Shown one piece after another: positions 7,549 to 15,846 of a stretch of 64,000 nucleotides of DNA. The position numbers were made by a program, and so were the translations under genes. The DNA comes from Rhodobacteraceae bacterium M385 (GTDB taxonomy: Bacteria > Pseudomonadota > Alphaproteobacteria > Rhodobacterales > Rhodobacteraceae). Under the pieces are notes generated by a model. The model was given only the letters and a program-made list of their open reading frames with translations. It searched no databases and was not told the origin of the DNA. The stretch's first letter is position 1, and each line of letters opens with the position of its first letter. Location of the stretch: NCBI GenBank assembly GCA_025141835.1, contig CP081102.1, positions 682,001 through 746,000 on the forward strand, written 5' to 3'.

Positions 7549-8073
7549 TCATGCCAGCACCTCCGCCGGAGAGGGGTGACGCCAAATTTGCATGGTGCCG
7601 AATTTGCCATGCTCGAAGGTGCCATCCAAGCGACAGCCGAGTTTCTTGGCCAGCGCCAGAGAGGGCGCATTGTCGGCGTTCACGAAGCTGGCGGCGGTGG
7701 GCCATTCCAACGTCTGATAGGCGTAATCACGGGCCAGCAGGGCGGCTTCATAGGCGTAGCCTTTGCCTTCGCCATTGGCGAACATGGTCCAGGCGATCTC
7801 GGGCTCGGGCCAATCCACGGGGCACAGCGGTCCGACGATGCCAAGGGCCACATCTTCAGCGCCGGTTTCGGCCACGATCCAGCGGCCATAGCCGCGCAGA
7901 TGCCAATGGCCGATCATCGCCGCAAGGTATTGCCAGCTTTCGGCCTCGGTCGAGGGGCCGCCGACGAAATGCGACCGCTCGGACGCGCGGAAGGTGGCGA
8001 TTGCTTCGAAATCCCCAAGGGACGGCGCGCGCAGGGTCAGGCGCTCGGACAGGAGGGTGGGGATAATCATCAT
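7549..8073 (-). CDS. GNAT N-acetyltransferase (RimJ/RimL-like), second of a tandem pair
   Basis: The 174-residue protein has the GNAT layout of the RimJ/RimL type: an N-terminal LLSERLTLRAPSLGDFEAI, the acetyl-CoA segment ANGEGKGYAYEAALLARDYA (about residues 102-121), and NADNAPSLALAKKLGCR near the end. It overlaps the upstream paralogue by 4 bp. Both proteins share GHWHLRG[Y/F]G and the C-terminal [PA]AEVLA, so they look like a tandem duplication. The substrate is unknown. Position in a ribosome/SRP operon makes protein N-terminal acetylation attractive, but that is only inference. Confidence 0.9.
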   Translation of the reverse strand: MMIIPTLLSERLTLRAPSLGDFEAIATFRASERSHFVGGPSTEAESWQYLAAMIGHWHLRGYGRWIVAETGAEDVALGIVGPLCPVDWPEPEIAWTMFANGEGKGYAYEAALLARDYAYQTLEWPTAASFVNADNAPSLALAKKLGCRLDGTFEHGKFGTMQIWRHPSPAEVLA

Positions 8074-8609
8074 GCCAAGACCTCTGCCGCGCTGGGGTGG
8101 CGGTAGACCACATCATCGGGGTGGGGGCCGCGTGCATCGGTGTCGATCACGCAGCCAAGGCGGGTGGCCAGCGCGACCGAGCGCGTGTTTCCCGCGTCGA
8201 TATTGCTGACGGCGGTAGTCCAGCCGAGGGTGGTGTAGGCGTAACGGCGGATGGCGGTCATGGCCTCGAACGCGAAACCCTTGCCTTCGGCGGTCTCGTC
8301 CCAAACGGTCCAAGAGAACTCGTTTTCGGGGTAAGGCTCGGGCCGCCAAGGGCCCATGGTGCCCACAACGTTGCCTGTATCTTTGCGCACCACGGCAAAG
8401 CAGCCGAAGCCGCGCAGGTGCCAATGGCCGGTGATGGTCGCCAGAACGCGCCACGCATAGCCCACGTCTTTATCCGGCCCGCCGCCCACGAAGGTGGCAC
8501 GCTCGGACAGGGCGAAGGCCTTGAACGCCTCGAAATCCGATGCCTCGGGGGCACGGAAGGTCAGACGCTCGGTCTCCAGCGTGGGGATATGGGCGAGGCG
8601 CGGTGTCAC
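8070..8609 (-). CDS. GNAT N-acetyltransferase (RimJ/RimL-like), first of a tandem pair
   Basis: This 179-residue paralogue of the next gene starts at ATG 8609 and overlaps the ffh stop by 4 bp, so translation is probably coupled to ffh. It contains TLETERLTFRAPEASDFEAF, the acetyl-CoA binding ETAEGKGFAFEAMTAIRRYA and NIDAGNTRSVALATRLGC. Length and motif order match RimJ/RimL acetyltransferases. The acceptor cannot be read from the sequence. Confidence 0.9.
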   Translation of the reverse strand: MTPRLAHIPTLETERLTFRAPEASDFEAFKAFALSERATFVGGGPDKDVGYAWRVLATITGHWHLRGFGCFAVVRKDTGNVVGTMGPWRPEPYPENEFSWTVWDETAEGKGFAFEAMTAIRRYAYTTLGWTTAVSNIDAGNTRSVALATRLGCVIDTDARGPHPDDVVYRHPSAAEVLA

Positions 8610-10111
8610 TTCTTCTTCCCGAGCCCCGAAAGATCACCCATGCCGCCAAGGCCCGGCAGGCCGCCGCCGCCTGCGCCCATCTGCTTGGCCGCGCGTTCCA
8701 GCGCCTTGGGGTCCATGCCGCCCATGGCGCCTGCGTCCATACCCGCAGGCATGCCGCCGCCTTTGCCCATCAACGCGCCCAAACCGCCGCGCATCAGGCC
8801 CTTCTTGCCCATTTTGCCCATCTTCTTCATCGCGTCCGCCATCTGGCGGTGCATCTTCAGAAGCTTGTTCAGGTCCGACACGTCTTGGCCCGCGCCCTTG
8901 GCGATCCGCTTCTTGCGGCTGGCTTGCAGCACGGCGGGGTTGGCGCGTTCTTTCTTGGTCATCGACTGGATCAGAGCGATCTGGCGCACGATCACCTTAT
9001 CGTCGAAGCCCGCTTCTTCGATCTGTTTCGACATCTTTGCCATGCCGGGCATCATGCCCATCATGCCTTGCATGCCGCCCATCTTCTGCATCTGCTCTAG
9101 CTGGCCTTTCAGGTCGTTCATGTTGAACTGACCCTTCTGGAAGCGCTTCATCATGCGCTCGGCCTGTTCGGCCTCCAGGGTTTCTTGTGCTTTCTCGACC
9201 AGAGCAACAATGTCGCCCATGCCAAGGATGCGGCCCGCGATACGCTCGGGCTCGAATGTTTCAATCGCGTCCAGCTTTTCGCCGAGGCCCACGAAACGGA
9301 TCGGCTTGCCGGTGATCTCGCGCATGGAAAGCGCCGCGCCGCCGCGTCCGTCGCCGTCCATCCGGGTCAGGACAACGCCCGAGACGCCGATCTTGTCATC
9401 AAATTCCGTAGCCACGTTCACCGCGTCTTGGCCGGTCAGGCCATCGACCACCAGCAGCGTTTCGCGTGGGTTGGCCACGTCGCGCACGGCGGCGGCTTGG
9501 GCGATCAGTTCGGCGTCGATGTGCAACCGGCCCGCAGTGTCGAGTATATAGACATCGTAGCCCGCCAGCGACGCCTGCGTCTTGGCGCGCTTGGCGATCT
9601 GCACCGGATCTTCACCGGGCACGATTGGCAAGGTGTCGACGCCGATTTGCGTGCCCAGAATCGCCAACTGCTCCATCGCGGCGGGGCGGTTCGTATCGAG
9701 CGAGGCCATCAGGACCTTTTTGCCCTCACGTTCCTTCAACCGCTTGGCGAGCTTCGCCGTGGTTGTGGTCTTGCCCGAGCCTTGCAGGCCGACCATAAGG
9801 ATCGGCGCAGGCGGGTTGTCGATTTTCAGAACGCCGGGGTCTTCTGCGCCGCGCAGGGTGGCGATCAGCTCGTCATGGACGATCTTGACGACCTGCTGGC
9901 CGGGCGTGATCGACTTGGTAACAGCCGCGCCGGTGGCTTTCTTTTCGACGTTCTTGATGAACGTGCGGGCGACGGGCAGGGAAACGTCGGCCTCCAGCAA
10001 AGCGACACGCACTTCGCGCAGGGCGGTGCGAACGTCATCCTCGGACAGCGCGCCCTGTTTGGTGAGGCGGTCAAAGACACCGCCTAGGCGTTCGGATAGA
10101 TTCTCAAACAT
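8606..10111 (-). CDS. ffh: Signal recognition particle GTPase Ffh (SRP54)
   Basis: The 501-residue protein shows the three SRP54 domains: the N helical bundle (1-about 95); the G domain with GLQGSGKTT (108-116), LDTAGRLHID and TRMDGDGRGGAALS; and a methionine-rich M domain (about 325-440) containing MMKRFQKGQFNMNDL, LQASRKKRIAKGAGQD and QMADAMKKMGKMGKKG. A glycine/methionine-rich tail ends LSGLGKKK. With 4.5S RNA it binds signal sequences of nascent membrane proteins and docks with FtsY. It overlaps the downstream GNAT gene by 4 bp. Confidence 0.98.
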   Translation of the reverse strand: MFENLSERLGGVFDRLTKQGALSEDDVRTALREVRVALLEADVSLPVARTFIKNVEKKATGAAVTKSITPGQQVVKIVHDELIATLRGAEDPGVLKIDNPPAPILMVGLQGSGKTTTTAKLAKRLKEREGKKVLMASLDTNRPAAMEQLAILGTQIGVDTLPIVPGEDPVQIAKRAKTQASLAGYDVYILDTAGRLHIDAELIAQAAAVRDVANPRETLLVVDGLTGQDAVNVATEFDDKIGVSGVVLTRMDGDGRGGAALSMREITGKPIRFVGLGEKLDAIETFEPERIAGRILGMGDIVALVEKAQETLEAEQAERMMKRFQKGQFNMNDLKGQLEQMQKMGGMQGMMGMMPGMAKMSKQIEEAGFDDKVIVRQIALIQSMTKKERANPAVLQASRKKRIAKGAGQDVSDLNKLLKMHRQMADAMKKMGKMGKKGLMRGGLGALMGKGGGMPAGMDAGAMGGMDPKALERAAKQMGAGGGGLPGLGGMGDLSGLGKKK

Positions 10112-10114
10112 GTG

Positions 10115-10438
10115 TTAATCCTTTTGCCGCTTCAGACGATTGCGTTCCGAGATTTCGGTTGCCGCGACCAATAGGCCCCAGACAGTGATCCAGATCGGGC
10201 TGAACATGACGACTGTGAAGCTGGCGATGCTCAATTCGCTGGCGATGGCGCCGAAGATATCGGGTAGCCGCACGCAGGTTGCCGGGGGATAGTTGAACGG
10301 ATCGGTCATCATAACCATGCGCCCGCCGCTGCATTGCCCCCAAGCGGCCAAGGCTGAAAACACGGCCACCGCAAGGATGAACGCGCCCACAATCAACAGG
10401 CCCGCGATCAGCAGCTTTTTGGCAGTTGGTGACTTCAC
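10115..10438 (-). CDS. Two-helix membrane protein of unknown function
   Basis: The 107-residue protein has a hydrophobic helix at about residues 9-33, a loop with two cysteines (AWGQCSGGRMVMM and PPATCVRLPD), a second helix at about 70-93 and a basic tail ERNRLKRQKD. The two cysteines lie in the presumed periplasmic loop and could form a disulfide. It ends 3 bp before the ffh start and is probably cotranscribed. I do not recognise the family. Confidence 0.65.
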   Translation of the reverse strand: MKSPTAKKLLIAGLLIVGAFILAVAVFSALAAWGQCSGGRMVMMTDPFNYPPATCVRLPDIFGAIASELSIASFTVVMFSPIWITVWGLLVAATEISERNRLKRQKD

Positions 10439-10489
10439 GTCGGCTCATTTCCCGTTCAGGTCTCACTTAAGGTCTGCGTGCCGTCTTTC

Positions 10490-10637
10490 CAAACTCTGGC
10501 GGTCCCAAAGGCGCGGCGTTTGCGGTGGCGTTTGCGACAATGGCAAACCCCAATGCGAATAAGCCCCCGTGGGCGAAACTCGCTGACGGGGGGCGATCCT
10601 ACGAACGCGCGCGGGACCGGGAAGCTTGGCTTTCCGG
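10490..10637. other. Hairpin-rich intergenic segment, possible structured RNA
   Basis: Successive inverted repeats: CAAAC...GTTTG (10490/10518), GTTTGC-N7-GCAAAC (10530-10548), CCCCCGT...ACGGGGG enclosing GCGA...TCGC (10564-10592), and a 9-bp stem CCGGGAAGC-TTG-GCTTTCCGG (10617-10637). None is followed by a T-run on either strand, so simple terminators are unlikely. ORFs crossing the region lack ribosome sites. It could be a leader of the 10115-10438 gene or an independent small RNA. Confidence 0.45.
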
Positions 10638-10714
10638 CTATTGCTTGGGGATTTAGGCGGGAACGGCGGGTGAGTCAATGATTGCAGGGCAGGGATTGCG
10701 GGGAAGGTGGCGTA

Positions 10715-11164
10715 TCAGCCGTTGGCCGCCCATGCCAGCACCCGGCGGGCATCGGTGGGGGCCATGCCGGGGGCGGGTAGCAATTGGCTGGCCCGTGTGG
10801 CGGCAGTAGCGTGCAGGTTGCGCATGAAGGCGCGTTCCGGGTCGTAGGCATCGGGCGCGGGCAAGACCTTTTCGAGGGGAACGATGGCGCGCGCCACGGG
10901 CTGACCCCGGCGCTTGCGCTCCACCTCGGCGGTGCCGTCCACAATGTCGAGCGTGGCGTGAAGTGTCTCTAGGCCAAAGATAAACGCACCATAAAGGGCG
11001 AGTACGCAGATCGCCCCGACCACAACCAGAAGCGTGGATTCCATCACCATACCGGCGACGGTTATGACCAAAGCGGCCATCGTGGCCGCAAGGATCGTGT
11101 TGCGTGCTCCGGTGATGTCGCTGTGAAGGGTGACGCTTTCGTCAGTATGCTCGGTGATCTTCAT
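10715..11164 (-). CDS. Membrane protein of unknown function
   Basis: ATG 11164 gives 149 residues (MKITEHTDESVTLHSDITGA...). Two hydrophobic segments (about 25-45 and 47-68) are followed by a soluble part with ERKRRGQPVARAIVPLEKVL. The layout, a short charged N-terminus, two helices and a beta-rich C-terminus, resembles the neighbour at 11838-12320. The two may be distant paralogues of a PH-like membrane-anchored family. No function assigned. Confidence 0.6.
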   Translation of the reverse strand: MKITEHTDESVTLHSDITGARNTILAATMAALVITVAGMVMESTLLVVVGAICVLALYGAFIFGLETLHATLDIVDGTAEVERKRRGQPVARAIVPLEKVLPAPDAYDPERAFMRNLHATAATRASQLLPAPGMAPTDARRVLAWAANG

Positions 11165-11272
11165 GGGGTCTGCCTTGTGCGTGCAATTTTCCCGGCTTGT
11201 CGCCTTGGACTTTGGCAATTCTATGCCTGAAATGGTGCAATCGTTAGGGCAGCATGGGGGGCAGGCTTGAGG

Positions 11273-11788
11273 CTAGCTGCATACCGCCGTCAAATCCAAC
11301 ACGTCACCGGCCAGCATGTCGCCTTCGGCATGAAGGGTGAAAGCGCGGCGCAGGTTCATGTCATCCCATTCCGCTTGGGTCGCGGGCGGCTCGGGCGTGA
11401 GGCGAGATCCCGGTTCGCCGAACAGCGTCAACGCCATCGGGCCTTCATAGTCCAACCCGGCGAAGGAAAGCCCCTCGATATGATGGGCGTAGATGCCAAT
11501 CAGATCGGCGGCGTGGGCGCGCGATGTGGCGATTAGCGTCCATATCGGGCCAGTGATGTTGTCCCCAATAGTCATGGAGCCTGCCGCCAGATGCGCGGTA
11601 GAGCCGCCCTCCTGACGGAAAGATCGGCCCGTGGTGGTGTATTCGGCATTCCCCGGCAAATGCGTTCCGGGTCGGATCAGGCCCACGCCTTGGGTGACTT
11701 CGATGGTGAACGATAGCGCACAGGTCTGCGCGCCAGCGGCGGCAGATAGGCTGAGCAACGCGGTGAGGGCGATGACGGGCCTCACCAT
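11273..11788 (-). CDS. Secreted protein of unknown function
   Basis: The product has 171 residues if it starts at ATG 11788; a second ATG at 11806 adds six residues. An N-terminal signal peptide MVRPVIALTALLSLSAAAGA is followed by QTCALSF. A second cysteine occurs at the C-terminus (LTAVCS), so a disulfide between the ends is possible. The rest is beta-rich (GNAEYTTTGRSFRQEGGS, GPIWTLIATSRAHAADLIG). I do not recognise the family; the location is inferred as periplasmic. Confidence 0.6.
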   Translation of the reverse strand: MVRPVIALTALLSLSAAAGAQTCALSFTIEVTQGVGLIRPGTHLPGNAEYTTTGRSFRQEGGSTAHLAAGSMTIGDNITGPIWTLIATSRAHAADLIGIYAHHIEGLSFAGLDYEGPMALTLFGEPGSRLTPEPPATQAEWDDMNLRRAFTLHAEGDMLAGDVLDLTAVCS

Positions 11789-11837
11789 GATGATGGGCTT
11801 CAACATCGTTACACGGTACCACAGACGTCGCTTCGGC

Positions 11838-12320
11838 TCAAACTTTAGGCTGTGTTTGCCCTAGCCATTCGCGGATATGACCCGCTTGTGCATCGGCCGG
11901 ACCTTCCGAGGCGTAGTAGCCGACCCGGAAATTTGGCTGGTCCACCCCATCGGCAGGTACCATCGCGACCTCGATATTGGTGGAACCCGGCCCCACCGCG
12001 TGGATCAGCGCGACGCCCGCGGTACTGGACAGCGGCACCTCTGTGTGGGTGCGCCGCCACGGAGAGATTTTGCTCACGCGGACAAAATCCTCGGGTCGGT
12101 CGAGCACGACGCGCACTTTGCTTTGCATCGCGAGGATCGAAAGGATGACCATGGCAATGCTTAGCGCGACAAGCGCCCACCCGAAGGCGGGCGGCTCGTC
12201 CAAGATCATCATGACGCCAAGAAACCCCGTGAGCGGCGTCATCGCAAGACAGATGAGGCCGCCCAACAGGTTGGTTTTGCCCATGGTCAGGCGGTCGGGA
12301 GTGCTGGAAATGACCTTCAT
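11838..12320 (-). CDS. Membrane protein of unknown function
   Basis: The 160-residue protein has two adjacent hydrophobic segments (about 18-40 and 46-66) and then a soluble domain with KVRVVLDRPEDFVRVSKISP and GPGSTNIEVAMVPADGVDQ. The domain after the helices could be a small beta-barrel of PH type. It is one of a run of four minus-strand small-protein genes between ffh and azoR. Function is unknown. Confidence 0.6.
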   Translation of the reverse strand: MKVISSTPDRLTMGKTNLLGGLICLAMTPLTGFLGVMMILDEPPAFGWALVALSIAMVILSILAMQSKVRVVLDRPEDFVRVSKISPWRRTHTEVPLSSTAGVALIHAVGPGSTNIEVAMVPADGVDQPNFRVGYYASEGPADAQAGHIREWLGQTQPKV

Positions 12321-12380
12321 GGACAGGAGGTTGGCCTATCATGGCCGCCCCTGTCCACTTCTGGTTTTCCTGCCCTGCCT

Positions 12381-12956
12381 TCAGGCGGCCAATGCCTCGA
12401 CCTGAGCGCGGGCCTTTGCCAGAGTTCCTTCCGCGTCCAGCGCCAGACGGTCGGCGGTCACGAAGGTGACGTCGGTCAGGCCGATGAAGCCAAGGACGTG
12501 GCGCAGGTAGCCGGTGGCAAAGTCGATCTCGGACCCGGCCTCGGTGCCGCCCGAGGCCACGGCGACAATCACGCGCTTCCCGGTCAACAGGCCTTCAGGG
12601 CCGTTCTCGGTGTATTGGAACGTCACACCTGCGCGGGCCACTTGGTCGACCCATGCTTTCAAGGCGGCAGGCACGCCGAAGTTATAGATTGGCAGGCCGA
12701 TCACGATGGTGTCGGCGGCCTGAAGCTCGGCCACCAGCGCGTCGGATTGCGCAAGGATTTCGGCCTGTTCAGGGGTGCGGGCGTCCGCAGGTGTGAAGTT
12801 GGCGCCGACCCAATCCTCCGTCAGCAGAGCCATGCCATCGGCAAGGTCGCGCGTGGTCACGGTGCCGACCAAACGGGCGATGATCTGAGAGGTGAGATCT
12901 CGGGAGACAGAGCCCTCTCGGCGGGCAGAGGCGTCGATGCGCAGAATGTGGGTCAT
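12381..12956 (-). CDS. azoR: FMN-dependent NADH-azoreductase / quinone reductase
   Basis: The 191-residue flavodoxin-like protein has the FMN phosphate loop DASARREGSVSR (residues about 8-19), GLPIYNFGVPAALKAWVDQV (about 95-114), and ASGGTEAG near 139. These are the hallmarks of AzoR, which reduces azo dyes and, more physiologically, quinones in two-electron steps using NADH. It is divergent from a LysR regulator with palindromes in the shared 214-bp promoter region, so LysR control is likely. Loss of single-electron quinone stress is the usual biological role. Confidence 0.93.
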   Translation of the reverse strand: MTHILRIDASARREGSVSRDLTSQIIARLVGTVTTRDLADGMALLTEDWVGANFTPADARTPEQAEILAQSDALVAELQAADTIVIGLPIYNFGVPAALKAWVDQVARAGVTFQYTENGPEGLLTGKRVIVAVASGGTEAGSEIDFATGYLRHVLGFIGLTDVTFVTADRLALDAEGTLAKARAQVEALAA

Positions 12957-13016
12957 GGGGAGGCTCCAGTGTCATTGAATGTGATGCGGAGGATATGAGC
13001 ACCTGCATGAGTGATG

Positions 13017-13056
13017 GCAATTTGCAAAAATTGCGCCATTTGGTGCGAAAATGCAC
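13017..13056. promoter_or_regulatory. Twin inverted repeats in the azoR/lysR divergent promoter
   Basis: GCAATTT-GCAA-AAATTGC (13017-13034) is a perfect 7-bp inverted repeat, and GTGC-N6-GCAC follows at 13043-13056. They lie between the two start codons, 60 to 155 bp from each. A T-N11-A-type dyad in this place is the normal signature of a LysR operator. Confidence 0.6.
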
Positions 13057-13170
13057 AGTGGGACTCGTGAAGGGGCGACTGACACGTTGCAACCGCGGGC
13101 CTGTGCACTCATGGTGGGGTAAATCGCTGATTGTGTGGGATGGCGCACACATAAGGGCAAAGGTGGACAG

Positions 13171-14049
13171 ATGGACAATTGGGATGAAGTCAGAACCGCG
13201 TTTCAGGTCGCCAAGATCGGCACCGTATCGGGCGCGGCAGAGGCATTGGGCGTTCACCACGCCACCGTGATCCGACACATTGATGCGCTGGAGTCGCGGC
13301 TGGGGGCGAAATTGTTCCAACGCCACGCAAGGGGCTATTCTCCGACAGAGGCGGGGCAGGATCTGCTGGCCGTTGCGGGGCAGACAGATGACCAGTTCGC
13401 GCAGTTGGCGGGGCGCATCAAGGGCCGCGGCGACGAGGTAACGGGGGAGTTGATCGTGACCTCCATCGCGGCGCTGTCGCCTCTGTTGGTGCCGACGATC
13501 GGCCAGTTCCAGGAACGCCACCCTGATCTGCGGGTGCGCCTTGTCACCGACACACGGGTGTTCCGGCTGGAATACGGCGAGGCCCATGTGGCGATCCGCG
13601 CGGGCAAGCTGCCCGACGAGCCCGACAATGTGGTGCAGCCGTTTTTCACCGAAACCCTGCGGTTGGTGGCCAGCCGCAGCTATGTGGAGCGATTCGGGAT
13701 GTTAACTGACGAGAACGTCGGTTCGCACCGGTTTGTCGGCTCCACCGAAGAGCTGCCGCGCGCACCCTATTTCAAGTGGTTGACGGATAATGTCCCCAAC
13801 AGCGCGATTTATTTCCGCACGTCCTCGATGGAGGCCGCGAAAGAAGCGGTTCAGGCAGGCATCGGCATTGGTTTTGTAGCCTCATGGGACCGGGTCGGCA
13901 CCAAGGAGTTGGTAGAGGTTCTGCCTGCGTTGGAGGATTGGACCGCCAAATTTTGGCTCGTGACCCATATGGATTTGCACCGGACGGCCAAGGTGCAGAC
14001 CTTCGTGCGGCACCTGAAGGATCAAGTGAAGGATTGGCCCGTCGCCTGA
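13171..14049 (+). CDS. LysR-family transcriptional regulator
   Basis: ATG 13171 gives 292 residues: an N-terminal winged helix-turn-helix (DEVRTAFQVAKIGTVSGAAE and ALGVHHATVIRHIDALESRLG, about 4-44) followed by a periplasmic-binding-protein-like effector domain (about 90-290). The recognition helix sequence HHATVIRHID rather than the usual SQPAVSRQI places it in the group that often controls quinone reductases. It is divergent from azoR. The frame is open further upstream to 13135, but MDNWDEV is the natural start. Confidence 0.92.
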   Translation: MDNWDEVRTAFQVAKIGTVSGAAEALGVHHATVIRHIDALESRLGAKLFQRHARGYSPTEAGQDLLAVAGQTDDQFAQLAGRIKGRGDEVTGELIVTSIAALSPLLVPTIGQFQERHPDLRVRLVTDTRVFRLEYGEAHVAIRAGKLPDEPDNVVQPFFTETLRLVASRSYVERFGMLTDENVGSHRFVGSTEELPRAPYFKWLTDNVPNSAIYFRTSSMEAAKEAVQAGIGIGFVASWDRVGTKELVEVLPALEDWTAKFWLVTHMDLHRTAKVQTFVRHLKDQVKDWPVA

Positions 14050-14076
14050 GCCGGCCGAAGTGATCGGGGGCGGTTT

Positions 14077-14145
14077 GGGGGCTCTGCCCCCGCCTGTGCC
14101 CTGAAGGGCCCAGACTCCCCCGGAGGTGTATGGCCAAGGTGAATG
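14077..14145 (+). repeat. Composite intergenic repeat, copy between lysR and eamA
   Basis: Parts: GGGGGC-TCT-GCCCCC (14077-14091), GCCC-TGAA-GGGC (14098-14109), then CCCCCGGAGGTGTATGG and CCAAGGTGAATG (14116-14145). The arrangement matches the 5935-6012 and 21264-21347 elements, with the tail slightly diverged (GTATGGCCAAGGTGAA). It lies in sense orientation 28 bp after the lysR stop. Confidence 0.8.
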
Positions 14146-14190
14146 GGGGCGCCGCGGGTTCGGAAGCCGGGCGGTGACGGGGAGAGTGGT

Positions 14191-15078
14191 GTGAAAGAAG
14201 CAATAGGATCGGTGCGGGGCGGGCATCTGGCGATGTTGGCGTTCTCGGCGCTGGTGGCGGGGTCGTTCTCCCTTGGAGGGCAGGTGGCTGACGAGTTGGC
14301 GCCCACGGCGCTGAACGCGGTGCGGTTTGCGATCGCCGCGGCGATCATGGGCGCTTTCGTATTTGCCAGGGGAGGCGTGCCCAAGGCGGCGTTGCAAGCG
14401 CCGTGGCGGTATGGGGTGTTGGGCGGGATCTTCGCCTTCTATTTCGTGTTGATGTTTGAGGGGTTGAAGACGGCGCCGCCTGTATCGGCAGCGGCAGTGT
14501 TTACGCTGACGCCGGTGTTGAGCGCTGTTTTCGGCTGGTTCTTGTTGCGCCAAGTCGTCAGCGCGCGGATTGCGGGCGCGTTGCTGATCGGCGCTTTGGG
14601 GGCTGCCTGGGTGATTTTCCGGGCGGATTTCGGGGCCCTGATGGCGTTTGAGATCGGGCGGGGGGAGGCGATTTATTTTGTCGGTTGTGTTGGCCATGCG
14701 CTTTATACGCCGATGGTCAGGGTATTGAACCGGGGCGAGGCGGTTTTGGTGTTCTCGTTCCTGACCCTTGTGGCCTGCGCCGGGGTCATCACCATTTGGG
14801 GCATCGGGGACATTGCGGCGACCGATTGGGCGGCGTTGCGTCCCTTGGTCTGGATCACCATCGCCTATACGGCGGTGTTTGCCAGTGCGGCGACCGTGTT
14901 CCTGATCCAGTTCGCGTCGCTCAGGCTGCCGTCGTCAAAGGTCATGGCCTATACCTATCTGACGCCATCTTGGGTGATCTTGTGGGAGATCGCCTTGGGC
15001 CAGCCCGTGCCGGGCGCTTTGGTGTTGGGGGGCGTTGGGCTGACGGTCCTGGCCTTGGCGATGTTGCTTAAGGACTAG
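14191..15078 (+). CDS. EamA/DMT-family transporter
   Basis: From GTG 14191 (behind GGGGAGAG) the product has 295 residues and about ten hydrophobic helices in two EamA repeats. Motifs: LGGQVADELAPTALNAVRFA in the first repeat and SLRLPSSKVMAYTYLTPSWV in the second. Members of this drug/metabolite family export amino acids, nucleosides or other small metabolites; the substrate cannot be inferred here. The gene follows lysR with an intervening repeat and ends 1 bp before a convergent gene's stop. Confidence 0.9.
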   Translation: MKEAIGSVRGGHLAMLAFSALVAGSFSLGGQVADELAPTALNAVRFAIAAAIMGAFVFARGGVPKAALQAPWRYGVLGGIFAFYFVLMFEGLKTAPPVSAAAVFTLTPVLSAVFGWFLLRQVVSARIAGALLIGALGAAWVIFRADFGALMAFEIGRGEAIYFVGCVGHALYTPMVRVLNRGEAVLVFSFLTLVACAGVITIWGIGDIAATDWAALRPLVWITIAYTAVFASAATVFLIQFASLRLPSSKVMAYTYLTPSWVILWEIALGQPVPGALVLGGVGLTVLALAMLLKD

Positions 15079-15079
15079 G

Positions 15080-15703
15080 TCATTCGCCCGCAGCACCTTC
15101 GCGGGCGAAAGGGAAGGCCTCTCGCGGGACGCGGATCATGTCATAGGTGATGGTGCCGATCGGGGCGGGCAGGGCCACGTTTTGCTGCATCGTGTCGCCC
15201 GAGCAGCTGTAGCTGATCACGGGGTTGAAGGTGTTGCCGGGCATCGTGGGGAGCGGCAAGGTGGTGCTGTTGCCGCCCGTGGTGACGGTCATCTGTCCGT
15301 TCAGGTTGCCTTGCCCGCCGGGCAGGTAGCAAATGTCCAGCGTGCCGCCGAGTGCTGTGATGTAGCCCGCTGTTGTCACGGTTTGGCCCGTCATCTCGTA
15401 GGTTGTGACATCGCCGTCGTCATCGACGAAGTCGGCCACGCCTTCGGCAGCGATGGGGAAGGTTTCGAAGAAGCCGTCGTCGTAGATGATCATGCCGACC
15501 GGTTGCCCGAAGCTACTGAAATTGGCGCGCACCGCGTCGGGCATCGACATCATGGCGCGTTCCAACGCCTCGGGGATGGTAGAGGTGCCGACCCAAGCCC
15601 CCACGAGGCAGGTCTCGATCGGGCCGACGGGGGCCTCGCAAGTGGCCTGCGCAAGGGCAGGTCCAGCAGCAATGGACAGCAGAAGCGATAAGCGTAGTGA
15701 CAT
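15080..15703 (-). CDS. Secreted protein of unknown function
   Basis: ATG 15703 gives 207 residues with a clear signal peptide (MSLRLSLLLSIAAGPALAQA), then TCEAPVGPIETCLVGAWVGT, whose closely spaced cysteines are probably disulfide-bonded. A further pair occurs in DICYLPGG and ISYSCSGD. The rest is beta-rich and acidic (DDDGDVTTYEMTG). It is presumably periplasmic or extracellular. The start-site region is shared with a divergent promoter serving two micro-peptide genes. Confidence 0.65.
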   Translation of the reverse strand: MSLRLSLLLSIAAGPALAQATCEAPVGPIETCLVGAWVGTSTIPEALERAMMSMPDAVRANFSSFGQPVGMIIYDDGFFETFPIAAEGVADFVDDDGDVTTYEMTGQTVTTAGYITALGGTLDICYLPGGQGNLNGQMTVTTGGNSTTLPLPTMPGNTFNPVISYSCSGDTMQQNVALPAPIGTITYDMIRVPREAFPFAREGAAGE

Positions 15704-15786
15704 GGCGTGATCCTCTCTCAGCGGGGTTGGCGCAGGTCCAAAAGGATGGCTCGCGTGCCCGGTTAGGATTTGTTTCACCGGCAGAG

Positions 15787-15812
15787 GGAACCGCAGCGCC
15801 CTTGGGGTCGTT
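15787..15812 (+). promoter_or_regulatory. GGAAC-N17-CGTT promoter-like element (ECF sigma type)
   Basis: GGAAC (15787-15791), a 17-bp spacer and CGTT (15809-15812) match the consensus of the alphaproteobacterial general-stress sigma factor EcfG. The expected start of transcription is about 25-30 bp before the first micro-peptide ATG at 15847. Some Rhodobacterales lack EcfG, so another ECF sigma factor is possible. Confidence 0.5.
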
Positions 15813-15846
15813 ATACCACAAGACCCTATCAAAAGGAGCGTCCGCA

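Noticed and set aside
10490..10637. SRP RNA or tmRNA gene next to ffh
   Set aside because: No GGAA-loop SRP core with its flanking bulges, no tag-encoding segment, and no acceptor stem seen; left as an unassigned structured region.
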